Below are positions 33,177 through 42,510 of a DNA stretch of 64,000 nucleotides, one piece after another. Position 1 is the first letter of the stretch, and every line of letters starts with the position of its first letter. Origin of the DNA: JBMYYR01 sp049609625 (GTDB lineage: Bacteria; Bacteroidota; Bacteroidia; Flavobacteriales; CAJXXR01); assembly GCA_049609625.1 (NCBI GenBank), contig JBMYYR010000001.1:1-64000 (forward strand), in the 5' to 3' direction. Both the position numbers and the translations under genes were made by a program. The notes below the pieces were generated by a model. It was not told the DNA's origin. It made no database searches and saw nothing but the letters and a program-made list of their open reading frames with translations.

Positions 33177-34097
33177 ATGAAAACGTATTTAATTTCTTTG
33201 TTCAGTCTTTTGACTGTTGCTTTGCAAGCGCAAGTTAGCTTAAACTATGGCTTTTCGACTGATACCATGTTAGTTGGAGACCAATTGTTGATGAAGCTCG
33301 AGCTCAAAGGCAAGGCTTCCGAAGCTGTTATTTGGCCTTTAATTACCGATACTTTGGGCGACTTTGAAGTCGTTGAGCAAAGCTCAATTGACACCATTCC
33401 TTCGGATACTTTAAATTTAGAAAAATACCTTTTTCTGACTCAATTTGACACGGGCGTATTTGTTGTTCCGAGTTTGGCTTTTAGCGTCAATCAGGATAGT
33501 ATTTTTACTCAAAGTCATCAACTTGTGGTGCTTCCCGTTCACATCGATTCGACCAACGCTGGATTCTACGCACAGGTCGATCCGCTAGAAGTGCCTTATG
33601 TTTTTGGTGAATTTAAAGATTTGATAATCAATATTTTGATAGGTATTTTAATCTTAGGCTTACTTGCCTTTTTCATTATCCGCTACCTCAAAAAACAGCA
33701 AAAGAAAGAAAAAGTAGAACTCAAAATCCCCGCTCATATTTTAGCTTTGGGCGAATTATCGGAGCTGAAATCTAAACACTACATTGACTCTGACGAGATC
33801 AAAACGTATTACTCAGAACTTTCTGATATTATTCGTCGATACATAGAACGACGCTACCATTTTTTGGCTCTCGAATCGACGACTAGCGAAATCGCACAAT
33901 CCTTAAAAACACAAAAATTAACCGAAACACAAAAAACTAAATTGATGACTTTCCTTGAAGAAGCCGATCTGGTAAAGTTTGCAAAAGCCTTCCCCGAAGC
34001 TCATCAGCATGAGGTTTATTATTCTGAATTAGAAGAATTTATACATCAAACCAAAGTCCAATTTGAAGAAATAGCAGTCGATGAACATCACGAATAA
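33177..34097 (+). CDS. Membrane protein of the bat operon (BatD-like, 306 aa)
   Basis: A signal peptide (LISLFSLLTVALQAQ) precedes a beta-rich periplasmic domain to about residue 145. One membrane helix (IINILIGILILGLLAFFII) follows, then a cytoplasmic helical domain with YYSELSDIIRRYIERRY, the pattern seen at the C-terminus of BatD and in DUF4381-like proteins. It resembles a short BatD and sits where Bacteroidota bat clusters have such a gene. Its end overlaps the batA start by 17 bases. Confidence 0.75.
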   Translation: MKTYLISLFSLLTVALQAQVSLNYGFSTDTMLVGDQLLMKLELKGKASEAVIWPLITDTLGDFEVVEQSSIDTIPSDTLNLEKYLFLTQFDTGVFVVPSLAFSVNQDSIFTQSHQLVVLPVHIDSTNAGFYAQVDPLEVPYVFGEFKDLIINILIGILILGLLAFFIIRYLKKQQKKEKVELKIPAHILALGELSELKSKHYIDSDEIKTYYSELSDIIRRYIERRYHFLALESTTSEIAQSLKTQKLTETQKTKLMTFLEEADLVKFAKAFPEAHQHEVYYSELEEFIHQTKVQFEEIAVDEHHE

Positions 34098-35070
34098 CCT
34101 CTTTTTTGAACATCCAGAATTTCTCTGGTTTTTGATTTTATTGCCTTTGCTTTTCCTCTATTTTTGGTTTGTGAAGCGCAAAAATAGACCTAAAATTAGT
34201 CATTCGACGAGCAAGCTTGCACAAGTCAGCACGTGGAAAAATACCTTTGCTTTTCTACCTAAAGCCTTAGCTTATCTAGCTCTTTTTCTGATGATTATCG
34301 CTTTAGCTCGCCCAAGATCCGAAAGCGAAGATGTAGAAACCTTAAATCAGGAAGGCATTGACATTGTCTTAGCTTTAGATGTATCGACGTCTATGGGTGC
34401 TTACGACTTCAAACCCAATCGATTAGAAGCTTCAAAAGCCATTGCGATTGACTTTGTAAACGGCATCAAAAACGATCGGATTGGTTTGGTAATTTACGCT
34501 GGAGAAAGCTTCACAAAATGCCCAATAACATCTGATTATAAGTTGGTTAAAAATCAATTAAACAGCATCAAATTCGGACTTTTGGAAGACGGCACCGCCA
34601 TCGGAATGGGTTTGGCGACCTCGGTATCGAGACTAAAAGACAGTAAAGCCAAAAGTAAAGTCATTATTTTACTGACTGACGGCGTGAATAATACAGGGTT
34701 AATTTCTCCACAAACTGCCGCCGATTTAGCTGCCGAATTTGGCATCAAAGTCTACACAATTTGTGTGGGAAAAAATGGAAATGTCAAAGCGCCGGGTCCA
34801 ATGGGGCGCACCAGAGTGATTGAGCATATTGTTGACGTCGACATGATGAAAGATATTGCGCAAATCACTGGTGGTAAGTCTTTTATAGCCGACAATAATC
34901 AAGCGCTCGAAGCTATTTATGAAGAAATAAATGCCCTCGAAAAAACTGAAATTAAAGAATTGAAGTATAAAAATTACAGCGAACATTTTCGTCCAATTTT
35001 ACTTTTAGGCTTACTTCTTTTAGCAATCGAACGTTGTTTAACCTACACCGTATTTAAGACCATAAATTAA
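34081..35070 (+). CDS. batA: VWA-domain membrane protein BatA
   Basis: BatA is an inner-membrane protein with a von Willebrand factor A domain. An N-terminal helix pair (about 10-30 and 58-75) precedes the VWA domain, whose metal-ion-dependent adhesion site is DVSTSM near residue 100, with the Thr/Asp parts in DGTAIG and LLTDGVNN. A C-terminal helix (FRPILLLGLLLLAIE) closes the protein. The stop codon TAA overlaps the batB start as TAATG, which suggests translational coupling. Confidence 0.93.
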   Translation: MNITNNLFFEHPEFLWFLILLPLLFLYFWFVKRKNRPKISHSTSKLAQVSTWKNTFAFLPKALAYLALFLMIIALARPRSESEDVETLNQEGIDIVLALDVSTSMGAYDFKPNRLEASKAIAIDFVNGIKNDRIGLVIYAGESFTKCPITSDYKLVKNQLNSIKFGLLEDGTAIGMGLATSVSRLKDSKAKSKVIILLTDGVNNTGLISPQTAADLAAEFGIKVYTICVGKNGNVKAPGPMGRTRVIEHIVDVDMMKDIAQITGGKSFIADNNQALEAIYEEINALEKTEIKELKYKNYSEHFRPILLLGLLLLAIERCLTYTVFKTIN

Positions 35071-36095
35071 TGTTTGTAATCGATAACATACAATACGTTT
35101 GGCTCTTTCTTGCCTTCATCCCTTTACTGGGAATTTACCTTTATTTTGCTCGTTGGCGAAAGCAAAAACAGGCACTTTTTGCTGAATCTGAGCTTTGGAA
35201 AAAACTAAATCCGAGACATTCTAAACGTAAAATTCACATCAAGTTTATACTTTATATTTTGATGTTTAGTTTCGGAATTTTGGCTTTGATGAATCCTAAA
35301 ATTGGCTCGAAACTAAAAACACTAAAACGCCAAGGTGTAGATGTGGTTTTTGTGATGGACGTCTCCAAAAGTATGCTCGCCGAAGACATTGCGCCAAGCC
35401 GATTGGAGCAATCTAAACATCTTGTTTCCAGATTGTTAGATCGTTTGGTTTCGGATAGAATCGGAATGGTGGTGTATGCCGGAAAAGCCTATCCGCAATT
35501 GCCTTTAACGAGCGATTATTCGGCGGCGAGATTGTATTTAAACGACATCAATACCGACATTGTGCCTTCCCACGGAACGGATGTTGAGTCGGCCATTCGG
35601 ATGGCACTCGATTATTTTAAAACCACCAAAGAGCAAAAAAATCAATGTATTGTTCTGCTTTCGGATGGCGAAGATCACGAAAATACATCTTTAGACTGGC
35701 TTTCGGTTGTTGACGACAGCGGCATCCCGATTCACACCATTTCTTTAGGAAAAACATCGGGCGCACCCATCCCAATCAAAACCAATAATCGGATTACATC
35801 CTATAAAAAAGACCGCCAAGGCGAAGTGGTTATTACCAAAATGAATCCAGTGTATTTGAGCGAAATTGCCGAAAAAACAGATGGCGAGTTTTTGAATGGA
35901 AACGACAGTAGAACAACTGTAGATCAGGTTGTTGAAAGCATCGAGAACATGGAAAAAGGCGAATCGGAAACTGAGCTTTTTGACGATTATGAAGATCAAT
36001 TTCAGTGGTTTATTGCTGCTGCTATGTTCTTTTTAGTTTTGATTTTGATGTTGGGCGATGGAAAAACAATGTGGTTAAGAAAATTAAATATCTGA
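35070..36095 (+). CDS. batB: VWA-domain membrane protein BatB
   Basis: Paralogous to BatA: N-terminal helices (about 10-25 and 54-72), a VWA domain with DVSKSM near residue 98 and LLSDGEDHE, and a C-terminal membrane helix (WFIAAAMFFLVLILML). Adjacent BatA and BatB VWA proteins are thought to assemble in the membrane. The TGA stop shares a base with the batC ATG (TGATG at 36093-36097). Confidence 0.93.
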   Translation: MFVIDNIQYVWLFLAFIPLLGIYLYFARWRKQKQALFAESELWKKLNPRHSKRKIHIKFILYILMFSFGILALMNPKIGSKLKTLKRQGVDVVFVMDVSKSMLAEDIAPSRLEQSKHLVSRLLDRLVSDRIGMVVYAGKAYPQLPLTSDYSAARLYLNDINTDIVPSHGTDVESAIRMALDYFKTTKEQKNQCIVLLSDGEDHENTSLDWLSVVDDSGIPIHTISLGKTSGAPIPIKTNNRITSYKKDRQGEVVITKMNPVYLSEIAEKTDGEFLNGNDSRTTVDQVVESIENMEKGESETELFDDYEDQFQWFIAAAMFFLVLILMLGDGKTMWLRKLNI

Positions 36096-36997
36096 TGAGA
36101 CAACTTCATTTTTATTTAGGATTAGTTTTTAGTCTTCTGAGCTTTAGTTCTTTAGCTCAGATGGAAGAGCGTAGCATGACCAGAAAAGCCAACGCATCTT
36201 ATCAAGATTCGTTGTTTACAAAAGCGACCTTAGAATACAAACAAGCTTTAGAAATTCACGATTTTGATACCAACCGATTCAATATGGCGGTCAGTTTGTT
36301 TGCAGAAGAAAACACCGAAGAAGCCATTAAAGAATGGGAACTTGTTGAAAAAAAATCAGACAATAAAACCTTAAAATCATTTTGTGTTTACAACAAAGGG
36401 TTGGCACAATTGAAATCAGAAAAACAGGAAGAAGCTCTCGAAAGTTTTAAACAAGCCTTGCGCTATCAGCCTAAAAATGAGATGGCTAGACATAATTATT
36501 GGTTTCTAAAACTGTTGCTTGACAGCCAGCCCCAACAAGAGCAACAAAATCAGGATAACAAGGATAATCAAGACAATAAAGATCAGGACAAAAAAGATCA
36601 AGAGCAAAATCAGGATCAAAATAAAGACGGAGATTCTGAAAACGGCGACGGCGATAAAAAGAAAGACGAAAAGACCGAAGACAAGCAAAAAGGCGACAAA
36701 GACAGCGAAAAAGAAGAAAAGCAAGAAGAAAAAGAAGACGCTGAAGACAATAAAGAAGACGAAGACGGCGAAAAACAAGATAAAAAGGACGAAAAGGCAG
36801 ATAAAAACAAAGCCGGAGAAGAAGAAAAAGAGGATCAGAAAGAAGGAGAAAATGCCAATGCCGCACTCTCGAAAGCTGAAGCTTTACAGCTTTTAGAAGC
36901 CATCGATGAAAGTGAAGACAACACACACAAACGGATTAAGGCTCAGATGCTGAAAGAGCAAAAAAGAAAAGCTGTTAACAAAGAAAAAGATTGGTAA
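36095..36997 (+). CDS. batC: TPR protein BatC with a long charged region
   Basis: The start at 36095 is chosen because it gives a clean signal peptide (FYLGLVFSLLSFSSLAQ) and a TGATG overlap with batB. The frame extension to 36005 is shadow over batB. TPR-like helices span about residues 25-145 (for example NASYQDSLFTKATLEYKQAL and AVSLFAEENTEEAIKEWE). From about 147 to 260 comes an extreme Lys/Asp/Glu/Gln/Asn low-complexity stretch, then a short helix (LSKAEALQLLEAIDE). BatC proteins vary greatly in this charged part. It overlaps batD by one base. Confidence 0.9.
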   Translation: MRQLHFYLGLVFSLLSFSSLAQMEERSMTRKANASYQDSLFTKATLEYKQALEIHDFDTNRFNMAVSLFAEENTEEAIKEWELVEKKSDNKTLKSFCVYNKGLAQLKSEKQEEALESFKQALRYQPKNEMARHNYWFLKLLLDSQPQQEQQNQDNKDNQDNKDQDKKDQEQNQDQNKDGDSENGDGDKKKDEKTEDKQKGDKDSEKEEKQEEKEDAEDNKEDEDGEKQDKKDEKADKNKAGEEEKEDQKEGENANAALSKAEALQLLEAIDESEDNTHKRIKAQMLKEQKRKAVNKEKDW

Positions 36998-38739
36998 TGA
37001 GCACATTAAAAACGTATATTTCATATTTGACCTGTCTTCTTTTCATCGGATTTTCTTTAAAATCCGAAGCTCAAGAAGTCCGTGTTACGGTCGACAAAAC
37101 GGAAGTGGTTTTGGGGGAAACGCTATCGGTTTCTTATCGGATTGAAGGCAAAGCCGATCAATATGATCCGCCTGTTTTTGAAGGTTTTCAAACACTTGGA
37201 CGTCCTGGTATTACACAGGGTTCATCAAATTTTAATGGAAACGTTAGCCGCTACATTATTCTTAATTTTAGCCTAAAAGCTCAAAAAATTGGTGTATTTC
37301 AACTTCCTGATATCGTGCTTGATGGCACGATGATGCCTGTAAACAAAGTTGTTTTAAAAGTTGTTAAGGAAAAGAAACAAAGCTCGAGGTCGATTAATGA
37401 ACATGTATTCATCAAAACCGAATTGTCGAAAGCCAAAATGTATGCCGGCGAAACGTTTTTGTTGACCTACAAGCTGTATTTAGATTCGGAACATTCGCAG
37501 GTTACGGGCGTAGAACAACAGCCTGATTTTAAGAATTTTTGGTCGAAAGAAATTGAAGTCAAAAATCAGAATTTCAGCCAAGAGCTTATCAACGGCAAAG
37601 CGTATTTTGTCCGTACGTTGTTTCAGGTTTTGCTTCGAGCTTACGATTCAGGAAAAATTCGGATAAAACCTATTGTGTTGACAGTCAGGTATCCAAAAGT
37701 AAATTCTGGCCGTCGAAATATTTTTGGACAATCTATTTTTAGTTATACAAATGAGCGTATTGAGAGTAAAGACCTAACGCTTTCGATACTTGATTTACCT
37801 ACAGCTGGTCGCCCAAAAAACTTCTCTGGTGCAGTTGGTCGCTTCAAAATTGACCAGAATTTTTCGACTAAAAAAGCCGAAGTAGGAGAGACCATTTCGT
37901 TCAATCAACGGATTTCTGGAACAGGGAATTTCGATTTATTTACTTTGCCGAAAGTCAAATTTCCTCAAGATATTGACGTGTATGACCCCAAATCGAACCA
38001 TTCATTTACATCAACCGCAAGGGGAACGCGTGGGCAAAAAGAACATCAATATATTTTAATTCCTCGACAACCAGGGACTTTCAAGGTGGGTTTAGATGGC
38101 TTTTCGTACTTTGATACAAAATCGAAATCGTATAAAACAATCGGAAGACAACAGGTTGATATTCAGGTTTCTGGAGAAGCTTCTTCGGGGCTGAATCAGA
38201 CAGGAAATGCTGTGCATTCTTCAGAAGTTCAAGTACTTGCGCAGGATATTGAGTACATCAAACTGGAAACTGAACTAGAGCCCAAAACTGAGCCTTGGTT
38301 TAGTTTGGGTAAAAGCTGGATTTGGCTTTTCCTTTTAGCCTTGGCTGCCTTTGGGCGATGGCTTGGTGTTTGGTGGACGAACAAAACGGTAGATCAAGTT
38401 AGTGTAAGGCAACGCAAAGCCAAACAGGCGGCAAAAAAGCGATTGAAAGCGGCAGAAAAAGCATTAAAATCTGATCAAGATGCGGTGTATTTTCAAGTGT
38501 TGATGGAGTCTATTTTTGGTTATTTTAAAGACCGATTTACCTTAGAAGCTTTGGAACTCAATCAAGAGCATATTGTTAGTTTATTGGAGAGTCAAAAAAT
38601 TGATAATCAGCAAATTGAAGAATTTAAAGCCTTGATTTCGATTTGCCAAATGGCAAGCTACGGCGGCGCAAGCACTCCCAAAAAAGACCTTCAAAACCGC
38701 GCCGAAAACCTAATAGAAACATTAGAAAGTAAGTTATGA
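36997..38739 (+). CDS. batD: BatD, oxygen-tolerance family membrane protein
   Basis: A signal peptide (YISYLTCLLFIGFSLKSEAQ) is followed by several immunoglobulin-like periplasmic domains starting VRVTVDKTEVVLGETLSVSY, the BatD signature. One membrane helix lies near residue 440 (WIWLFLLALAAFGRWLGV), and a cytoplasmic helical domain with AKKRLKAAEKAL completes the protein. The ATG at 36997, inside TAATG at the batC stop, is used. A TTG two codons earlier is unlikely. BatD is thought to tie the VWA proteins to the cell wall side. It overlaps batE by 4 bases (ATGA). Confidence 0.93.
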   Translation: MSTLKTYISYLTCLLFIGFSLKSEAQEVRVTVDKTEVVLGETLSVSYRIEGKADQYDPPVFEGFQTLGRPGITQGSSNFNGNVSRYIILNFSLKAQKIGVFQLPDIVLDGTMMPVNKVVLKVVKEKKQSSRSINEHVFIKTELSKAKMYAGETFLLTYKLYLDSEHSQVTGVEQQPDFKNFWSKEIEVKNQNFSQELINGKAYFVRTLFQVLLRAYDSGKIRIKPIVLTVRYPKVNSGRRNIFGQSIFSYTNERIESKDLTLSILDLPTAGRPKNFSGAVGRFKIDQNFSTKKAEVGETISFNQRISGTGNFDLFTLPKVKFPQDIDVYDPKSNHSFTSTARGTRGQKEHQYILIPRQPGTFKVGLDGFSYFDTKSKSYKTIGRQQVDIQVSGEASSGLNQTGNAVHSSEVQVLAQDIEYIKLETELEPKTEPWFSLGKSWIWLFLLALAAFGRWLGVWWTNKTVDQVSVRQRKAKQAAKKRLKAAEKALKSDQDAVYFQVLMESIFGYFKDRFTLEALELNQEHIVSLLESQKIDNQQIEEFKALISICQMASYGGASTPKKDLQNRAENLIETLESKL

Positions 38740-39491
38740 ACCATTCAAAACCATTCCTTTTTTTAGTTACCTTTTTGACCTCAATGTTTTCTGTGGCTCA
38801 AACACCAGAAGCTCAATTCGAAATGGGCAATGGAGCTTACAAAGTCAAAGATTTTGAAACGGCTCTTGAAGCTTATAAAAACGTAGAACAAGCTGGGTTT
38901 GAATCGCCCGAATTGTATTTCAATATGGGAAATACGGCGCATCAGCTCCAGCAGCTCGGCTATTCGATATTGTATTATGAAAAAGCTTTGGAGCTTGATC
39001 CAAATTTTGAAGAAGCACAAAAAAACTTAGCTTTTGTCGAGCAATTCAAAGCGGATAAAATTGAACAGGTTCCTTTATCGATATTCAAAACATTCTTCAC
39101 TGAAATTTCAAGTCAATTTACTGTTGATCAATGGTTTAATATTTCTATTTGGGCTCTATTACTATTTTGCATTGGCGTTTTTGCCTTGAGTTTTCAATGG
39201 ATTAAAGCCAAAAGAAAGCCTGTTTTTTTTCTCAATCTTATGGCACTTGCATTTGCCCTTTTTGCTATCGGATTTACCATCTATTCTCATCAAAACCAAA
39301 AACAATTGCTTGTGTTTGTTGGCGATACCGTATATGTAAAAAGTGAACCAAATACCGAATCGGTTGATTTGTTTTTATTGCATGAAGGCGTAAAAGCCGA
39401 AGTGAAAGCTAAAGATGGTAACTGGTTGAATATTAGGCTTGAAGATGGACTTTCGGGCTGGGTGAAAGTTTCTGATTTTGAGGAAATTTAG
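38736..39491 (+). CDS. batE: BatE, TPR and SH3-like protein
   Basis: A signal peptide (FLFLVTFLTSMFSVAQ) precedes two TPR units (about 25-100, including ELYFNMGNTAHQLQQLGYSILYYEKAL). Two membrane helices follow (about 130-150 and 160-180), then an SH3b-type domain (VYVKSEPNTESVDLFLLHEGVKAEV, ending GLSGWVKVSDF). SH3b domains often bind peptidoglycan. It is the last gene of the bat operon and converges on the GH3 gene across a 64-base gap with no strong terminator seen. Confidence 0.9.
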   Translation: MNHSKPFLFLVTFLTSMFSVAQTPEAQFEMGNGAYKVKDFETALEAYKNVEQAGFESPELYFNMGNTAHQLQQLGYSILYYEKALELDPNFEEAQKNLAFVEQFKADKIEQVPLSIFKTFFTEISSQFTVDQWFNISIWALLLFCIGVFALSFQWIKAKRKPVFFLNLMALAFALFAIGFTIYSHQNQKQLLVFVGDTVYVKSEPNTESVDLFLLHEGVKAEVKAKDGNWLNIRLEDGLSGWVKVSDFEEI

Positions 39492-39555
39492 TTTACTTGG
39501 CTCTGTTTGCTTGGTATTAACTCTTGTTAAAATAGAGTGTGTTTAGACTTGAAAG

Positions 39556-42510
39556 TTAATCCAAAAAAAGCTTATAAAACTCATCATGAAGTTTAGTTCT
39601 AACATTATTAGTTACCAAACGTTTATTTTCCATGGTTGGGTAAGTTCTGTTAGATAAGAAAATGAAAATCATTTGATTTTCAGGATCAGCCCAGGCGAAT
39701 GTGCCAGTAAAACCAGAGTGTCCAAAGCTTTTGGCAGAAGCTAATTCTCCTGCAGGACCACCTTCTTCATCCATCAAAGGTTTATCAAAACCTAAACCAC
39801 GTCGGTTATTTTGGTTACAAAAAGCGCAAGCTGTAAACTGCTCTATAGTTTGCTGATCAAAATACTGTTTACCGCCATATTGTCCTTTTTGAAGATAAAC
39901 TTGCATGAGCTTAGCGAGATCAATACCTCTACCAAACAAACCGGCATGCCCTGCCACACCACCTAACATGGCGGCACCCATATCGTGTACTTCTCCTTTG
40001 AGGCTTTGATGTCGGAAATAAGTGTCGATTTCTGATGGCACTATAGCCGATGACGTTTTCGGTAAATAGCCTAAAGTATATGCACCAATAGGTTGGAATA
40101 AGGTGTTTTCAACTAATTGATTTAGAGATAGTTTTGATTTTTTTTCAACAAGTTCTTTTAATAAATAAAATCCTAAATCACTATAGCGATAGTAGGTAGA
40201 ATCCAACAATTCGGACTCATAAATCCAGGTCAAAATAGAATCTTTATACAGGTTATTGACAAACATATTGTCGGCAACTTGAGTTTCAAAATGGCTTGAT
40301 TTGGTTTTACTATATAGACCTTTTTTCCAAGATTTATCTTCCTCTAAAGTCTTTAAATAGAATGGAATCCAAGGTTTAAATTTAGCCTGATGCGCCAAAA
40401 TTGAACGTATGCTAATGTCGGCTTTGTTGGTATTTTTACTTTCTTCTAAGTAGGTTTCAAGGGTTTGGTCTAAATCTAATTTGCCCTCATCATATAACAT
40501 CATCAATGCCGATGTTGTAGACGCCATTTTGGTTATCGAAGCCAAATCATAAACACTAGTGTTGGTAATGGCTTTTTTATTCTCGTAGGTCTGAAAACCA
40601 TAATTTTTATTAAACAAAATCTCGCCATCTTTTGCCATAATAAGCTGACAGCCAGGTGTAGATTCATCATTAATAGTAGCATTTGCAATAGAGTCAATTT
40701 GCTGAAAATCAGATGCTCTGAGTCCAAATTTCATTGGATTTCCTAGTCTGATTTGTTTGCTTTCTTGAAAATGAAGCCCCGTAGATTCTGGAAAAGCTTT
40801 AGAGATACTTACAGGTAGTTTGCCTTTTGGCGAACGCGCACCAAACAGAAATTGGGCAGCCAGTTTATTTGCTTCCATATTGTTCTGATAAGCAACAGAA
40901 AAACTGGTGAATTGTTCTAAAAACTTGAGCTCGAGTAGGGCATAGGGATTTGCGAAATGAATCAAATGCGTGTTGGCTCGCTTAGACAGTTTTTCGAGTG
41001 AAAGCCGTTCAAAATCACTTAATTTATAGGCTTTCCAAGGCGATTTATCCGATTTGTGAATACTGACAATCAGTTGAGTAGAGTCCGGAATAGAACTCAA
41101 CCAATGATCAAATTCAGCGGTTTTGCCCTTGCTAGAAAAGTGTTTTTTGTCGGAAGGTACAAAGAAATCAAAGCCATCCTCATACACTTTTTTCTGTTCA
41201 ATATCACCAAAACTAACTAGCTTAAATAGTTGTTTTTCAATAGATTGAAAAGGAATGACTTGATTAGGATTATGAACCAAAGTAAAGGCTTCGGCCATAA
41301 GTTGTTCTTTAATCCATTGCGCTTTTTCGTGGTCTATTTTTCCTTTTGGAAGACTATCTTTTTGGTGTAAATTGAGGTAACTTTTAAGCATCAAGACCTT
41401 GAAACAGCTTTTGTTAAGTTCGTCCAAGGTATATTCTTTGGTTTCGATGCCTTTTTTTACCGTATCAATGACCGCTTTTAGGTTTTGAGGTAAAAGCAAA
41501 ACGTCATTTCCGGCTTTTAGAGCTTCGAGTTCTAATCGCCCATTTTCGTAATGATCCTGAACGCCTTTCATTGCCAATCCATCGGTCATCACAATGCCCT
41601 GAAAACCCATTTCGGTTTTGAGTAGAGAGTCAATAAAAACCTTTGATAATGAGCTTGGTAGATTCTGTTTTCCAGTAATTTTCGGAATATCTAAATGGGC
41701 AATCATCACAGCAGAAACACCGCCATCAATACATTTCCGAAAAGGAAAAAGCTCCAAACTATCTAAGCGTTTCATGCCAAAAGGCAATTGCGGAAGCGCC
41801 AAATGCGAATCCATATCGGTGTCGCCATGACCCGGAAAATGTTTTATGCAAGCTGCCACCTGATTTTTTTCTAAACCTTTGATGTAATTTTGTGCTTTTC
41901 GGGCAACATTAATTTTGTTTTCGCCAAAAGAACGGCTGTTTATAATCGGATTTTGAGGATTATTATTGACATCAACATCGGGAGCCAAATTAATATGAAT
42001 GTTGAGCGCTTTAAATTCTTCAGCCATTTGCGCGGCCATTTCTTCAATCAATTCATGATTTTGAACCGCACCTAAAGTCATCATCCATGGATATTTTGGA
42101 AGTTCGCTCAAACGCATATTTGCGCCCCATTCTCCATCTATCGAAAATAAAAGGGGGAGTTTTGAAGCCGATTCATATTGTGAAGAAAGGGCTTTTAGAG
42201 AAATGGTATCACCTTTAAAAAAAGTAACACCACCAATACCATAATTTTTTATTTGGCTTAGAAGTTCAGATTCCATACTGCTCGAACGAACCGATTCGGA
42301 ACGCATAAAACAAAGTTGAGCAATACGTTCTTCTATACTCAGATTCTCAAGGGTTTCTAAAGCCCAAGTGGAGTCTGATTTTAGAAAATCTGGAGACGTT
42401 GACTCTTCTATAATGCGTTCATTGTTAGTAAGTTGGTTTTGTTCTTTTGCTTTAGGAACTCCAAAGATAAAGCAGATAAAAAACAATGAGGAAGTCAGCC
42501 AATTAAGCAT
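39556..42510 (-). CDS. GH3 beta-N-acetylglucosaminidase fused to a serine beta-lactamase-like domain
   Basis: An N-terminal hydrophobic segment (WLTSSLFFICFIFG) suggests export. The GH3 catalytic domain (about 50-370) has the NagZ-type motif KHFPGHGDTDMDSH, supplying the His acid/base, and a nucleophile Asp near residue 307 in VMTDGLAMKG. A GH3 C-terminal domain (about 400-590) follows, then a class C beta-lactamase/DD-peptidase-like domain (about 610-984) with SITK near residue 658, a YSDLG motif and HSGFTG. Removing GlcNAc from muropeptides and attacking the peptide or a related amide in one protein fits cell-wall turnover, but the second activity is inferred. It overlaps rdgB by 8 bases. 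Confidence 0.92.
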   Translation of the reverse strand: MLNWLTSSLFFICFIFGVPKAKEQNQLTNNERIIEESTSPDFLKSDSTWALETLENLSIEERIAQLCFMRSESVRSSSMESELLSQIKNYGIGGVTFFKGDTISLKALSSQYESASKLPLLFSIDGEWGANMRLSELPKYPWMMTLGAVQNHELIEEMAAQMAEEFKALNIHINLAPDVDVNNNPQNPIINSRSFGENKINVARKAQNYIKGLEKNQVAACIKHFPGHGDTDMDSHLALPQLPFGMKRLDSLELFPFRKCIDGGVSAVMIAHLDIPKITGKQNLPSSLSKVFIDSLLKTEMGFQGIVMTDGLAMKGVQDHYENGRLELEALKAGNDVLLLPQNLKAVIDTVKKGIETKEYTLDELNKSCFKVLMLKSYLNLHQKDSLPKGKIDHEKAQWIKEQLMAEAFTLVHNPNQVIPFQSIEKQLFKLVSFGDIEQKKVYEDGFDFFVPSDKKHFSSKGKTAEFDHWLSSIPDSTQLIVSIHKSDKSPWKAYKLSDFERLSLEKLSKRANTHLIHFANPYALLELKFLEQFTSFSVAYQNNMEANKLAAQFLFGARSPKGKLPVSISKAFPESTGLHFQESKQIRLGNPMKFGLRASDFQQIDSIANATINDESTPGCQLIMAKDGEILFNKNYGFQTYENKKAITNTSVYDLASITKMASTTSALMMLYDEGKLDLDQTLETYLEESKNTNKADISIRSILAHQAKFKPWIPFYLKTLEEDKSWKKGLYSKTKSSHFETQVADNMFVNNLYKDSILTWIYESELLDSTYYRYSDLGFYLLKELVEKKSKLSLNQLVENTLFQPIGAYTLGYLPKTSSAIVPSEIDTYFRHQSLKGEVHDMGAAMLGGVAGHAGLFGRGIDLAKLMQVYLQKGQYGGKQYFDQQTIEQFTACAFCNQNNRRGLGFDKPLMDEEGGPAGELASAKSFGHSGFTGTFAWADPENQMIFIFLSNRTYPTMENKRLVTNNVRTKLHDEFYKLFLD

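Noticed and set aside
36005..36094. N-terminal extension of batC
   Set aside because: It lies over the end of batB. The ATG at 36095 gives a signal peptide and a TGATG junction.
36486..36926. Long minus-strand open frames opposite batC
   Set aside because: They result from the purine-rich Lys/Glu/Asp codons of batC read in reverse, giving Phe/Leu-rich nonsense with no start signals.
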